From Mucilaginibacter pineti (GTDB lineage: Bacteria; Bacteroidota; Bacteroidia; Sphingobacteriales; Sphingobacteriaceae), in contig NZ_FNAI01000011.1 of NCBI RefSeq assembly GCF_900101875.1, positions 62,001 through 126,000 of the forward strand: a DNA stretch of 64,000 bases, given 5' to 3'. Below, one piece after another: positions 41,847-51,317 of the stretch (within the stretch, counting starts at the first letter, position 1; every line of letters starts with the position of its first letter). A model generated the notes under the pieces. It had not been told where the DNA came from and ran no database searches. It saw nothing but the letters and a program-made list of their open reading frames with translations. The position numbers and the translations under genes were made by a program.

Positions 41847-43123
41847 GCAGCCTTTGTTTCTTCAATAGTACGTTGCAGGGTAGTGTTTCTTAATACTTTT
41901 TTATAAAGCGCATCAACCTTAACTGCAACATTTGCCCAGGTAAAATATCTCTTCACCCTGTTCAATGCATTAATGCTCATTTTTTCTAATGCCTGTTTGT
42001 TACTTAAAAGCTTTACTATGGCATTGGCTAACGCTTTAGGATCATGGGGCGGCACAAGCGCACCTGTTTTGCCATCCAACACAGAGTATTTAATACCCCC
42101 AACATTCGATCCGATAACAGGAGTTCCGCAGGCCATTGATTCAAGTGGCGTTATGCCAAAAGGCTCGTACCAGGGGGTAGTTACAAATAAATCAGCCGCC
42201 GAATAGTAGTATTTTAATTGTTCCCTATCCTTTCGCCCGGCAAAATGAATCATATCTAAAACGCCGGCTTTTTGCGCTATATCCATCAGTCGTTTTCTCT
42301 CGGGGCAGGTAATTATATCCGTATGCTGCTGCTCGCCCCCCACAATTACTAACAGTACTTGTTTACCCATTTTTTTTAATTCGGCAAGCGCTTTAACTAC
42401 ATTATCGACTCCTTTACGTGGAACCATGCGGCCAAGCTGCAATAATACCTTCGCCTTTTGCGGAATATTAAGTTTTTTACGCGCAAGCGGCTTTTCAACC
42501 GGGTGAAACTCTTCTTCGCTAAAACCACAGGGAATTATTGTAATACGGGAAATTGGTGCGTTATAATGATTGATCAGGTCATCCTTATCTTGCGGACATT
42601 CTGCGATGATTGCATCCGCCTGTTGTACAATATCCGCCTCTATCTGCAAACGCTCAGCCGGGAAGCGATCATTATCACCCTGGTGTATTTTACGAACATG
42701 ACCCAAAGCATGAAAAGTAATCACAAAAGGAATGTTTAAAGCCTCTTTAATACCTGCAGCTACCAGGCCCGACATAAAAAAATTGGCGTGTATTAAATCA
42801 TACCTAATATCTTCAGCTAAAATAAAAGCCAGCATGTTTTGCTTAAATTCATGCATGTATGGCAAAATATCCTCCTTAGGAATCACCAATTGGGGACCGG
42901 CAGCAATATGCACCACCCGAATACCAGGCTGCCAATTGACCACCTGCGGCAGCGATTCATCTTCCCATCTTGTAAAAATATCAACCCGCTGCTTACCCTT
43001 GGCTAAATACCTGGCCAATTGTGTCACATATACATTTTGTCCCCCCGTATCAACCCCTCCTAAATCTGCCAATGGCGATGCGTGTTCACTGATCAAAGCG
43101 ATCTGTTGGTTTAAGCTTTTCAT
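41843..43123 (-). CDS. Glycosyltransferase family 4, sucrose-synthase-like
   Basis: A 426-residue GT-B retaining enzyme. The N-terminal SPLADLGGVDTGGQNVYVTQLA is the hallmark of the sucrose-phosphate-synthase/MshA-like subgroup. The C-terminal donor domain has LLQLGRMVPRKGVDNVVKAL, EPFGITPLESMACGTPVIG and NVGGIKYSVLDGKTGALV. It is cytoplasmic. Coupled to gmhB by ATGA. It could make a sugar-sugar or sugar-cyclitol linkage; the actual acceptor is unknown. Confidence 0.93.
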   Translation of the reverse strand: MKSLNQQIALISEHASPLADLGGVDTGGQNVYVTQLARYLAKGKQRVDIFTRWEDESLPQVVNWQPGIRVVHIAAGPQLVIPKEDILPYMHEFKQNMLAFILAEDIRYDLIHANFFMSGLVAAGIKEALNIPFVITFHALGHVRKIHQGDNDRFPAERLQIEADIVQQADAIIAECPQDKDDLINHYNAPISRITIIPCGFSEEEFHPVEKPLARKKLNIPQKAKVLLQLGRMVPRKGVDNVVKALAELKKMGKQVLLVIVGGEQQHTDIITCPERKRLMDIAQKAGVLDMIHFAGRKDREQLKYYYSAADLFVTTPWYEPFGITPLESMACGTPVIGSNVGGIKYSVLDGKTGALVPPHDPKALANAIVKLLSNKQALEKMSINALNRVKRYFTWANVAVKVDALYKKVLRNTTLQRTIEETKAA

Positions 43124-43146
43124 TATAGATATCTGTTAATTATACA

Positions 43147-44118
43147 TTATGCTGAAATAAAAATACCGGACGGTCTTTTACTTACTACCTTATTAAACAA
43201 GTGTTCCCAATCCTTAATAAATCGATTGATGTTAAACCGGCTTAAAGCCATTGCCCGTCCGCACTCGCCAATGTTTTGAGCTGCCTCCTGGTGATTGATT
43301 AGAAAGTTCATTTTATCAATTAAATATTTTATATCTGTATGTATAAACCCTGATTTGCCATTGGCGATAACTGTAGACAGTTCGGTAGTCGCAAGGCCTA
43401 CCACCGGCAGGCCCATCATCATAGCCTCACAAACTGCAAGTCCAAGACTTGTGTAGCGGATGGGGTTAAAAAAGAAACGATACTGACTTATAAACTTAGG
43501 TAGGTGAGGATGCAATACCTCGCCCAAACCCATTTCTCCCGTCCCCATGCCTACTAAATCGAGCGGTACGTGTTTACGTACTTCCATAAAAATATCAAGG
43601 CCGAGTAATCTGCCGCGTGCAGGTAAGTTATTAATTACAACTATGCCTCTATTCAGTTCCCCTGTGTAAGCAATATCCGGCTCTGTTACGCCATGTTCAA
43701 TAACCACGGTAGGTGTTTGGTTACTATCCCACATCAGGCTGTTAAAGTGCGTTACATGGACAAGCGTTACGTCTGGCGTATCGAGAATATGTTTGGTATC
43801 GGTAGGATGGAGGCGCGGAGGGTCATGCTCTATATATATTTTCGGTAGCCTGCGCTGCTCCGATGACAGGATTTCATACTGATCAACAAGGTAATTTTTG
43901 TTTGTTTGATAAAGAATAATGTCAAATTCCTGCTCTTTAACCAACTCAGCGGATACTTCATAAACATTTGGCCCAAAGCGGAATGTTTCCCCACGGCCAT
44001 AATAGCCTTCTGTTCTTTCGGACTTGGTCGGAATATATATGTCATAATTCCCTTGAGATAAGTAGTATAAATAGCTACCGTGAATATGCCAGGTAAAAAC
44101 CTTCAACTTGTCTTGCAT
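43147..44118 (-). CDS. Glycosyltransferase, GT4-like
   Basis: A 323-residue protein from the ATG at 44118 (MQDKLKVFTWHIHGSYLYYL); an upstream in-frame start would add an improbable hydrophobic 29-residue leader. The donor-binding half shows FFFNPIRYTSLGLAVCEAMM, VVGLATTELSTVIANGKSGF and a final helix. IYIEHDPPRLHPTD is typical of a Bacteroidota subgroup. No membrane helix. It begins the minus-strand operon of the glycan cluster. The substrate is unknown. Confidence 0.88.
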   Translation of the reverse strand: MQDKLKVFTWHIHGSYLYYLSQGNYDIYIPTKSERTEGYYGRGETFRFGPNVYEVSAELVKEQEFDIILYQTNKNYLVDQYEILSSEQRRLPKIYIEHDPPRLHPTDTKHILDTPDVTLVHVTHFNSLMWDSNQTPTVVIEHGVTEPDIAYTGELNRGIVVINNLPARGRLLGLDIFMEVRKHVPLDLVGMGTGEMGLGEVLHPHLPKFISQYRFFFNPIRYTSLGLAVCEAMMMGLPVVGLATTELSTVIANGKSGFIHTDIKYLIDKMNFLINHQEAAQNIGECGRAMALSRFNINRFIKDWEHLFNKVVSKRPSGIFISA

Positions 44119-44660
44119 AATTATCGTTATATGAAATAATTTAAATACAAACAATAATAAAGCCAAGTGCTGATTAATTAATAAATAATTAAAAATTGTT
44201 ATCAATAACTATTATAAAATTTAAATTTTAGTAAAATCGCTCCCATTAAAGCGATTTTTTTTACGGATTTACAATTAATACGATCTTTTTAAAAAATCCT
44301 CATGTACATTTCTCCTAACAACATGCACCAAAAAATGAAATAAGTGTTTGTTTAAATCAATTCAACAGTCATCAAATAACTATAATAATAAGAAAAGCAA
44401 CTGTAGATAACTTTGCATGACACCACCACACATTGCGGAACCAAATACTGCATGGTTCTACACTTCTGCATATTTGGCAGAGAAAATATATTTTAATTAA
44501 TAAGTAAAACGTTGAAAATCAGTTATTTTTAAATTTTTAGTTACCGAAGATAATACGGCAGGCAATTTGTAGTTTATAAAGCGCAGGCCCTAAGCCTGTT
44601 CCCTGTTAATTTAAACTATTTATTAAATGTAGCTGGTATCCCTGTGCGGATACTTTTATT
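44119..44660. other. Divergent spacer between glycosyltransferase and MFS genes
   Basis: About 540 bp, very AT-rich. It holds a terminator-like hairpin on the plus strand (44233-44262, listed separately), a TAACTTTG (-7-like) motif at 44408, and a 27-codon frame at 44417-44500 that cannot be supported. Two promoters in opposite directions must lie here. The presence of a plus-strand terminator upstream of any plus-strand gene hints at a short transcript. Confidence 0.55.
44233..44262 (+). terminator. Terminator-like hairpin in divergent spacer
   Basis: A 9-bp stem AAAATCGCT/AGCGATTTT with an 8-nt loop runs into a T8 tract on the plus strand. No plus-strand gene precedes it within the spacer, so it may end a small RNA or an antisense transcript crossing the 5' end of the glycosyltransferase at 44118. 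Confidence 0.55.
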
Positions 44661-46115
44661 ATGAATTTACGTCCTTCAGAAACAATTACAAACAATCAGT
44701 TAACTTTTGGCCTAAAACTGGTAATCGCCGATGGACTCTCGGCAGAAGCTATGGTAGTATTTACCAGCGGAACATTTTTAACTGCCATGGCAATCCACAT
44801 GGGCGCAAGCAATTTTCAGTTAGGCTTATTAGCTGCATTACCAACATTCACCACTATTTTTCAATTGGCCTCAATATGGTTGGTTCAAAAATTCAATAAC
44901 CGCAAAATCATCAGTGCCTTATTTAATCTGCTGGCAAGGCTTCCACTACTTGCCATAGGTATAATGCCTTTATTATTTAAAGGAAGTACCACCATACAGG
45001 TTTTACTGGTTTTACTCTTCTTTCAGCACATTTTTGGTGATATAGCCGGCGCCAGCTGGAACGCCTGGATGAAGGATTTAATCCCGGGTGAACGGCTGGG
45101 AAGTTTTTTCTCACGCAGGAGCCGCATTGCACAAACCTTAAACGTGACGCTTAGCCTGGCCACAGCTATTTGCATAGATTATGTTAAGACACATTATCCT
45201 GCCCAGGAAATAACCGCTTATACCACCCTGTTTTTAGCGGGAGGAGCCCTGGGCATGTTTAGTGTGTTTTTGCTGTTGCGTACCCCCGAGCCAAAGCCTA
45301 TACCAATAGATGGCAAAGTGCTGAAATTATTTAGCAAAGCGGTAACCGATAAAAATTTCAGGCACTTGCTTGCATTCAATTCACTTTGGGCTTTTGCTTT
45401 AAACCTCGCGACACCTTTCTTTGCGGTTTTTATGATGAAAACAATTGGGTTGCCTTTATCCTATGTTATTGCTTTGGGCATAATCAGTCAGTTAAGCAGC
45501 ATAGCGTCTCTGCAATTGTGGGGTAGATATTCAGACAGGTTTAGCAACAAAACCATCATCCGTGTTTGTGCTCCTGTTTACATAACCTGTATACTGGCAT
45601 TTGCATTTACAGCTATGCCGGCTTCATTATTAACTAGGCTGACCTTACTCACTGTAATTTATTTAACCAGCGGCATCGCTACCGCGGGCATCAACCTGGC
45701 ATTAAGTAACATCGGAATTAAACTGGCACCGAAAAGCGAGGCTATCGTTTATATAACCGCAAAAAGTATGTTTGTGGCATTCTTTTCGACTATAGCTCCG
45801 ATGATAGGCGGCCTGCTTGCCGATTTTTTTACTACACACCAGATAGCCTGGAACATACAGCTAAAAAGCGCAGATGGGATCAACAACTTAAAATTACTTA
45901 ACCTGCAGGGTTGGAATTACTTTTTTTTAATTGGCGGATTTTTGGCTATTTTATCATTAAGGCTGCTCACAAAAGTTAAGGAGCAAGGCGAGGTTCATAA
46001 AAGAAAAGCAGTAACTCACATGCGCGCGTCATTAAACCGTAAGCTTCGCAAAAATGTAAGTCGAAGGGTAGTTAACGATGTTTCTGCACCAACTTTAACT
46101 GCAAAAATTAAATAG
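44661..46115 (+). CDS. Major facilitator superfamily transporter
   Basis: A 484-residue protein with 10-12 hydrophobic helices, starting LKLVIADGLSAEAMVVFTSG and with RLSLATAICIDY, LLFFQHIFGDIAGASWNAW and RYSDRFSNKTIIRVC (the cytoplasmic loop with a charged RxSDR). The last 45 residues form a basic cytoplasmic tail (KRKAVTHMRASLNRK). It is divergent from the glycosyltransferase operon and next to the glycan cluster, so export of its product is a fair guess. No Wzx-type flippase or Wzy polymerase was seen, so the cluster may make a small glycoside. Confidence 0.9.
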   Translation: MNLRPSETITNNQLTFGLKLVIADGLSAEAMVVFTSGTFLTAMAIHMGASNFQLGLLAALPTFTTIFQLASIWLVQKFNNRKIISALFNLLARLPLLAIGIMPLLFKGSTTIQVLLVLLFFQHIFGDIAGASWNAWMKDLIPGERLGSFFSRRSRIAQTLNVTLSLATAICIDYVKTHYPAQEITAYTTLFLAGGALGMFSVFLLLRTPEPKPIPIDGKVLKLFSKAVTDKNFRHLLAFNSLWAFALNLATPFFAVFMMKTIGLPLSYVIALGIISQLSSIASLQLWGRYSDRFSNKTIIRVCAPVYITCILAFAFTAMPASLLTRLTLLTVIYLTSGIATAGINLALSNIGIKLAPKSEAIVYITAKSMFVAFFSTIAPMIGGLLADFFTTHQIAWNIQLKSADGINNLKLLNLQGWNYFFLIGGFLAILSLRLLTKVKEQGEVHKRKAVTHMRASLNRKLRKNVSRRVVNDVSAPTLTAKIK

Positions 46116-46161
46116 CAGATATCTCAAAAAGCACACAACGTACGTCATTCATACCCATCGT

Positions 46162-46434
46162 TTATTTTTCCGGTGGTTTAGATGCATGGCCTGACGGGTC
46201 TACATTTCCTTTGCTCGTCGAATCATCAGACGTAATTTTAGCAGAATCCCGCCGATCTTTGTTGATCGTAGCAGTGTCACGGATCGGCGGCCCCCCGGCC
46301 CTGTCTACGCGGGTAGTATCTTGGCTATTGCCGATGGTTTTATGGCTGTCACCAGAATTACAGGCGTTACAAAACAGCAAAAGAAACAAAAGCCCAAGGC
46401 TTCGGCTGCTATTGTTTTTAATTAATCTTACCAT
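46162..46434 (-). CDS. Small hydrophilic lipoprotein
   Basis: A 90-residue protein with signal LGLLFLLLFCNAC and lipobox FCNAC, then a low-complexity charged tail rich in S, T, D and K (KDRRDSAKITSDDSTSKG) with no fold expected. Such tails are common among Bacteroidota lipoproteins of unknown function. It is convergent with the MFS gene and separated from it by 47 bp. The GH130 gene upstream is on the same strand, 114 bp away. Confidence 0.75.
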   Translation of the reverse strand: MVRLIKNNSSRSLGLLFLLLFCNACNSGDSHKTIGNSQDTTRVDRAGGPPIRDTATINKDRRDSAKITSDDSTSKGNVDPSGHASKPPEK

Positions 46435-46548
46435 ATGCTTGAGTTTATTATGCTACCCGGCTATCTAACGCCGGCTGTTTAAAATTGCAACCGTATGCTT
46501 ATATTTACAACTAAAATGAGTGAATTATGTTTAAACTAAAAATTAATT

Positions 46549-47604
46549 TTATTTCACATTTTTTAAAATTTGACTAACCGAAAATTTTGCCCCGCAAACA
46601 AACTCATCAGCGGCACCATAATAAATAGTTAATTCGTCGCCATCAACAACATGTCCATTGGTGAATACCACATAACCAAAAAAGCCGCTCAATTCGTAAG
46701 TTTCTGTCGGTATCATGATCGGATCAAGTGTTCTGCCTACCACTTTTGACGGATCATTCAGATCCATTAAAAAAGCCCCTAAACAATATTGATGTTCTGC
46801 GTTAGCTCCATGATAAATTTCCAACCAGCCGCGTTCTGTACGAATGGGTGCTGCGCCCGCGCCAACCCTTGCACTATCCCACATGCCCGGCCGGGTTTTG
46901 ATCAGACATTGATGATTACCCCATTGCCTGGTGTCTGAAGATTCGGCAAGCCAGATATAATTACCACCTATTTCTTTGCTGCTAGGCCTATGCAGGCAAT
47001 AATATTTACCATTAATCTTTTCTTCAAAAATGGCGCAGTCCTTATTATGGGGCGGAAGTATCATCCCACCTTTTTCAAAAGACCGCCAGTCGGTAGTGGT
47101 CATCATTCCCACACCTACACCACTGTCTGAAACGGCAGTATAAGTAAGATAATAAGTATCTTTTATTTGTGTTACCCGGCAGTCTTCTACGCCAAAACGT
47201 TCCAGTTGGCCTTTGCCAAAAAGCGGCAGATAATCAGTTTGCTCCGAAAAATGCACTCCATCGTCGCTCGCCAATAAACGCAAATGCGATATAGTGGTCA
47301 AATAATCTAATCCTTTATAACTGATCACGCGTGCATCAGTAGCAATGAGGTCGGGATCATTAAGCGGTATATTAATAATCTCGGTATTGCCGGTAGCGTT
47401 TAACGCCGGGAAAAACAATACACCCTCCTTTTGCGCCACGCCTTCTGCTACACGGACAATGAGCCATATTTTATCCCGAAAACGGAACACACCGGGATTT
47501 AACAGACTAATGATCTGTAATCCGTCCTTACTTGCCGGCAGATCTTTAGGTAACAGCAAGGGGTTTTCAGGAAACCGGCGAGCTAAATCAAGCTTATTTT
47601 CCAT
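46549..47604 (-). CDS. GH130-family glycoside phosphorylase
   Basis: A 351-residue five-bladed beta-propeller enzyme of the GH130 family, which phosphorolyses beta-mannosides. Family segments include FPENPLLLPKDLP, FNPGVFRF-like LLNPGVFRFRDKIWLIVR, VEDCRVTQIKDTYYLTYTA, KDCAIFEEKINGKYYCLHRP and WLEIYHGANAEHQYCLGA. There is no signal peptide, so it acts in the cytoplasm on imported oligosaccharides. The exact mannoside linkage cannot be decided. The start overlaps the FAD-Rieske gene by 11 bp, an unusual operon partner. Confidence 0.92.
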   Translation of the reverse strand: MENKLDLARRFPENPLLLPKDLPASKDGLQIISLLNPGVFRFRDKIWLIVRVAEGVAQKEGVLFFPALNATGNTEIINIPLNDPDLIATDARVISYKGLDYLTTISHLRLLASDDGVHFSEQTDYLPLFGKGQLERFGVEDCRVTQIKDTYYLTYTAVSDSGVGVGMMTTTDWRSFEKGGMILPPHNKDCAIFEEKINGKYYCLHRPSSKEIGGNYIWLAESSDTRQWGNHQCLIKTRPGMWDSARVGAGAAPIRTERGWLEIYHGANAEHQYCLGAFLMDLNDPSKVVGRTLDPIMIPTETYELSGFFGYVVFTNGHVVDGDELTIYYGAADEFVCGAKFSVSQILKNVK

Positions 47605-49129
47605 CGCTGCCGATTTGAGTTAAACTTTTGGTTGCTGGGCCGGTTAACACGTTTCCTTCTATGTCATACCGCGCCCCATGGCAAGGGCAGTCCCAGCTTT
47701 TTTCTTCGCCGTTCCAGTTCACTATGCAACCCGCGTGGCTACAGGTCGGATTAAGTGCGTGAATATTTCCGTTCTCATCCCGATATGCCGCTATCTTTTC
47801 TCCGTCCACTTCTACCAATTTGCCGGTACCCGGTTCCAAACGTTTCAAAGAATCCGTTTCGTGAAGGCCGAAACGATCGGCCACAAAATGATAGGCCACA
47901 TCACTGTTCTCTTTTACAAATTCGCTGAAGCTATCTATAGGTTTTACACGGCATGGATCAAACAGCTCCGCATATTTATTAGGCCGTTTCCTGACAAGAT
48001 CGCTGAGAATTTTACCAGCCACGCTGCCCAGCATCATACCATTTCCGTTATAACCGGTGGCACAATAGATGCCATCCGCCGCCAGGGGCATTTTGCCAAC
48101 ATAAGGAAGCCCATCCACCGGCACATAGTATTGACTCGACCAACGATATTTTACTGATGAAATACTATAATATTTACGAGCATATTTTTCGAGATCCGCA
48201 AAAGCTTTTTCCGGATCTTCGTGCCCGGTTTTATGATCCAGTCCGCCAATCAACAATAGCTCCTTTCCATCAATCATGTGGCTACGTACGTAATGATATG
48301 GTTCCTGCGAATCATAAACTAACGCGTCAGGGTACTCGCCACTGTGCAACTTGACCGCCACCACATAACTGCGGTAAGGTGCGCACTCAAAATTGAACAG
48401 GTTGATGTTAGGGGGCATGTGCGTAGCATAGATAACCGTTTTAGCTTTAATATTCCGCGATTTGGCTTCGGCAGTGTGGACACCATCTTCGCTGGTTATT
48501 TGGGTGATCAAAGTATTTTCTAAGATGGATCCACCTGCTTCGATATATGCTGATCGTAGTGCTGTTAAATATTTCAAGGGATGGAACTGCGCCTGACCTT
48601 CCCAGCGTAAAGCCTTTTGAAATGGCACTGGGGTTGGCACATCATCTGAGTATTCAACCGGTACGTCCACTTTAACTGCGCCCTCATATATGCCGACTAA
48701 AAGCTTCATCTCGTCCTCATTTTCGGCGTATAAATAAGCGGTTTTGGGTTCATAGTCGCAGTCAATCTTAAACTGGGCGATCTGGCTTTTGATCAATGCG
48801 AAACCTTCATTGATCGCGTCTGCAAACAACCGAGCACCCTCAGCGCCAAATGCACTTTCCGCTTCTTGATAAGTGGTATCCGCGAATGTATTGATATGCG
48901 CGCTCGTCCCACCGGTCGTACCAAAACCTATGGTGTGTGCTTCTGCGATCACGGTCTTTTTACCGGCCTGCTGCAATAGCAGCGCGGCTGTCAGACCAGT
49001 GATCCCGCCGCCTACTATCAGGCAATCAAAAATTTGATCGGTAGTCCTCTCTTTTTGTACAACCGTGAGCAAATCAATTTGCCAGGGGCTAGTGAGTGCC
49101 CCGTCTCTTGAAATGGTATTTGTTTTCAT
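47594..49129 (-). CDS. FAD-dependent oxidoreductase with C-terminal Rieske [2Fe-2S] domain
   Basis: A 511-residue protein from the ATG at 49129. The N-terminal DAO-type flavin domain has the dinucleotide motif CLIVGGGITGLTAALLLQQAGK; the domain continues to about residue 400 with GYNGNGMMLGSVAGKI. The last 90 residues are a Rieske domain with both ligand boxes, CSHAGC and CPCHGARYD. Such fusions are seen in a few glycine-oxidase-like enzymes. Soluble. It overlaps the GH130 gene by 11 bp, so the two are likely co-transcribed although no metabolic link is evident. The substrate is unknown. Confidence 0.93.
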   Translation of the reverse strand: MKTNTISRDGALTSPWQIDLLTVVQKERTTDQIFDCLIVGGGITGLTAALLLQQAGKKTVIAEAHTIGFGTTGGTSAHINTFADTTYQEAESAFGAEGARLFADAINEGFALIKSQIAQFKIDCDYEPKTAYLYAENEDEMKLLVGIYEGAVKVDVPVEYSDDVPTPVPFQKALRWEGQAQFHPLKYLTALRSAYIEAGGSILENTLITQITSEDGVHTAEAKSRNIKAKTVIYATHMPPNINLFNFECAPYRSYVVAVKLHSGEYPDALVYDSQEPYHYVRSHMIDGKELLLIGGLDHKTGHEDPEKAFADLEKYARKYYSISSVKYRWSSQYYVPVDGLPYVGKMPLAADGIYCATGYNGNGMMLGSVAGKILSDLVRKRPNKYAELFDPCRVKPIDSFSEFVKENSDVAYHFVADRFGLHETDSLKRLEPGTGKLVEVDGEKIAAYRDENGNIHALNPTCSHAGCIVNWNGEEKSWDCPCHGARYDIEGNVLTGPATKSLTQIGSDGK

Positions 49130-49270
49130 TTTACGTTTCTCCAGCAGATTTTCTAAGCCAACTCCAGCCAGCATACTTTTTTATCTTTTTTAAAACCCCA
49201 ATAACCTGTAGTTGTTTAAAAAATATTAAAACGATAATAATTTAATCAATAATTACTAAATCTACCTATT

Positions 49271-50479
49271 ATGAAAGCAGCTGTTTTTCACAAACCCGGC
49301 GATATTCGCTACGATACCGTAGAAGACCCACGCCTGGAACAGGACACGGATGTCATTCTGAAGGTCACCTCTACCGCCATCTGCGGTTCCGATCTGCATA
49401 TCCTCAGCGGTGGCGTACCGCAGCCTAAACCTATGGTGATGGGCCATGAATTTATGGGTATCGTGGAGGAAGTGGGCAAAGGCGTCAAAAACCTGAAAAA
49501 AGGCGACCGCGTAGTGGTGCCATTCCCGATCTCCTGTGGGCATTGTTTTTTCTGCCAGCATAATGCCTCGCCCGCCTGCGAGAATTCGAACTACAAACAT
49601 TACGGGCCGGACGGTGATATGGCCGACCAAAAAGGTGCTGCACTTTTCGGTTATACCGATCTATACGGCGGTTACTCGGGTGGGCAAGCCGAATATGTAA
49701 GAGTGCCCTATGCGGATATCAGCCCGCGCGTAGTACCGGATAATATGACTGACGAGCAAGTGTTGTTTCTGACAGATATATTTCCTACCGGTTGGTCAGC
49801 TATCGACTGGGCTCAGTTAAAAGGCGGAGAGGTAGTAGCGATCTTCGGCTCCGGTCCCGTGGGGCTGATGGCGCAAAAAGCCGCGTGGATTAATGGCGCA
49901 AGCAGAGTCATTGCTATTGACCCTTTAAATTATCGCCTGGAAAAAGCTAAAGCTGTTAATAAAGTAGATACCCTGAACCCACATGAAGTGGACGTGGTGG
50001 AAGCTATCCGTAGCATGACCGGCGGGCGCGGTGCCGACGTTTGCGTAGATGCCGTGGGCTTTGAGCCGGAACGCGACCTGTTAGATAAAGCCAAGGCCTT
50101 ATTCAATTTCGAAGTAGGTAGCATGAAGGTGTTGGACACGGCCTTTAAAGCTGTTCGCCGGATGGGCACCGTTTCGATTATGGGCGTATACGGTTCTACT
50201 TATGATAACTTCCCGTTGCACCGTGTATTTGACAAGGGCATTACCCTGAAAATGGGGCAGGCTCCTGTACTAAACTACATAGATAACCTGATCGAACTGG
50301 TGAAAACCGAAAAGGTGGTACTGGATGATATTATCACCCACACATTGCCGCTTAGCGAAGTGACTCACGGTTACGACATCTTTAACAAGAAGGAAGAGGA
50401 CTGCGTGAAAGTAGTACTTAAACCCTGGGAACAACGCAAGGAAATTGAAAATGCGGAACCTGTAAAAATTGAAAACTAA
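49271..50479 (+). CDS. Zinc-dependent alcohol dehydrogenase, FDH-like, copy 1
   Basis: A 402-residue medium-chain dehydrogenase resembling glutathione-independent formaldehyde dehydrogenases. The catalytic zinc site is in STAICGSDLHILSGG and MGHEFMGIVEEVG; the structural zinc cluster is the GHCFFCQHNASPAC loop. The Rossmann motif is VAIFGSGPVGLMAQKAA. NAD(P)-linked oxidation of an aldehyde or alcohol is expected. It is 7 bp before an SDR gene, in a plus-strand operon running to about 55.9 kb. The gene shares the ACCTATT-ATG start context and is paralogous to the gene at 62759. Confidence 0.94.
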   Translation: MKAAVFHKPGDIRYDTVEDPRLEQDTDVILKVTSTAICGSDLHILSGGVPQPKPMVMGHEFMGIVEEVGKGVKNLKKGDRVVVPFPISCGHCFFCQHNASPACENSNYKHYGPDGDMADQKGAALFGYTDLYGGYSGGQAEYVRVPYADISPRVVPDNMTDEQVLFLTDIFPTGWSAIDWAQLKGGEVVAIFGSGPVGLMAQKAAWINGASRVIAIDPLNYRLEKAKAVNKVDTLNPHEVDVVEAIRSMTGGRGADVCVDAVGFEPERDLLDKAKALFNFEVGSMKVLDTAFKAVRRMGTVSIMGVYGSTYDNFPLHRVFDKGITLKMGQAPVLNYIDNLIELVKTEKVVLDDIITHTLPLSEVTHGYDIFNKKEEDCVKVVLKPWEQRKEIENAEPVKIEN

Positions 50480-50485
50480 ATACCT

Positions 50486-51301
50486 ATGGAAAATCAACAA
50501 AAAACAGCGCTGATCACTGGCGGAACCAGCGGGATCGGCAAAGAATTGGCAAAATTATTCGCTAATGATCATTACAATTTAATCATTGTCGCCCGCGACC
50601 AAAGCGAGCTTGAAAGTGCCACCCGTGAACTCGGCGCTTCGGGCGTCCAGGTCGAAACCATTTCCAAAGATTTGTCCAAGATGGACGAAGCTTTTGCGCT
50701 TTGTCAGGAATTGGAAGACCGACAAATCGATGTATTGGTAAACGACGCAGGCCAAGGCGTTTACGGCTTGTTCAAAGACAACGATATTGAGCGCGAACTC
50801 GATATTATTCATCTGAACATTTGCGCTACGGTTATCCTGACCAAGTATTTTGTACAGCAAATGGCTGCCCGCGGCGAGGGTAAGGTATTGAACCTCGGTT
50901 CGGTAGCAGGTAAAGTTCCGGGTCCATGGCAGGCTGTATACCATGCGACGAAAGCATTTGTGCTGTCATTTACCACCGCTATCCGCGAAGAAATGAAAGA
51001 TTCGGGAATTACATTTACTGCACTAATGCCAGGTATTACCGATACAGATTTCTTTAATAAAGCAGGCATGAATGACAGCAAAGCGCTACAGGACGAAAGT
51101 GTAAAAGCCAATCCGGCAGATGTTGCCAAGGATGGTTACGAAGCTTTAATGGCCGGCGAAGACCGCGTAATTTCTGGCTTTAAAAACAAAATGCAGGTCA
51201 GCATGGCCAACCTAATGCCAGACAGCGCGGTGGCGCACAATATGAACGAGCAGCAGCAGCCTGTTGAGCAGGAACAACAGCAACAAAATAAACAATCATA
51301 A
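50486..51301 (+). CDS. Short-chain dehydrogenase/reductase
   Basis: A 271-residue classical SDR. The cofactor motif is TGGTSGIGKELAK, then NDAGQGVYG, and the active-site set has a serine near LNLGSVAGKV and YHATKAF (Tyr-x3-Lys). The C-terminal 20 residues are a glutamine-rich tail (QQQPVEQEQQQQNKQS) of low complexity, not part of the fold. The substrate is unknown. Co-operonic with the zinc ADH and the following hydrolase, whose ATG lies 17 bp after the stop. Confidence 0.93.
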   Translation: MENQQKTALITGGTSGIGKELAKLFANDHYNLIIVARDQSELESATRELGASGVQVETISKDLSKMDEAFALCQELEDRQIDVLVNDAGQGVYGLFKDNDIERELDIIHLNICATVILTKYFVQQMAARGEGKVLNLGSVAGKVPGPWQAVYHATKAFVLSFTTAIREEMKDSGITFTALMPGITDTDFFNKAGMNDSKALQDESVKANPADVAKDGYEALMAGEDRVISGFKNKMQVSMANLMPDSAVAHNMNEQQQPVEQEQQQQNKQS

Positions 51302-51317
51302 CATCAGCCATCTACCT

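Noticed and set aside
44417..44500. 27-codon frame behind a TAACTTTG motif
   Set aside because: Too short, no homologue recognised and no matching -33 box; could be chance.
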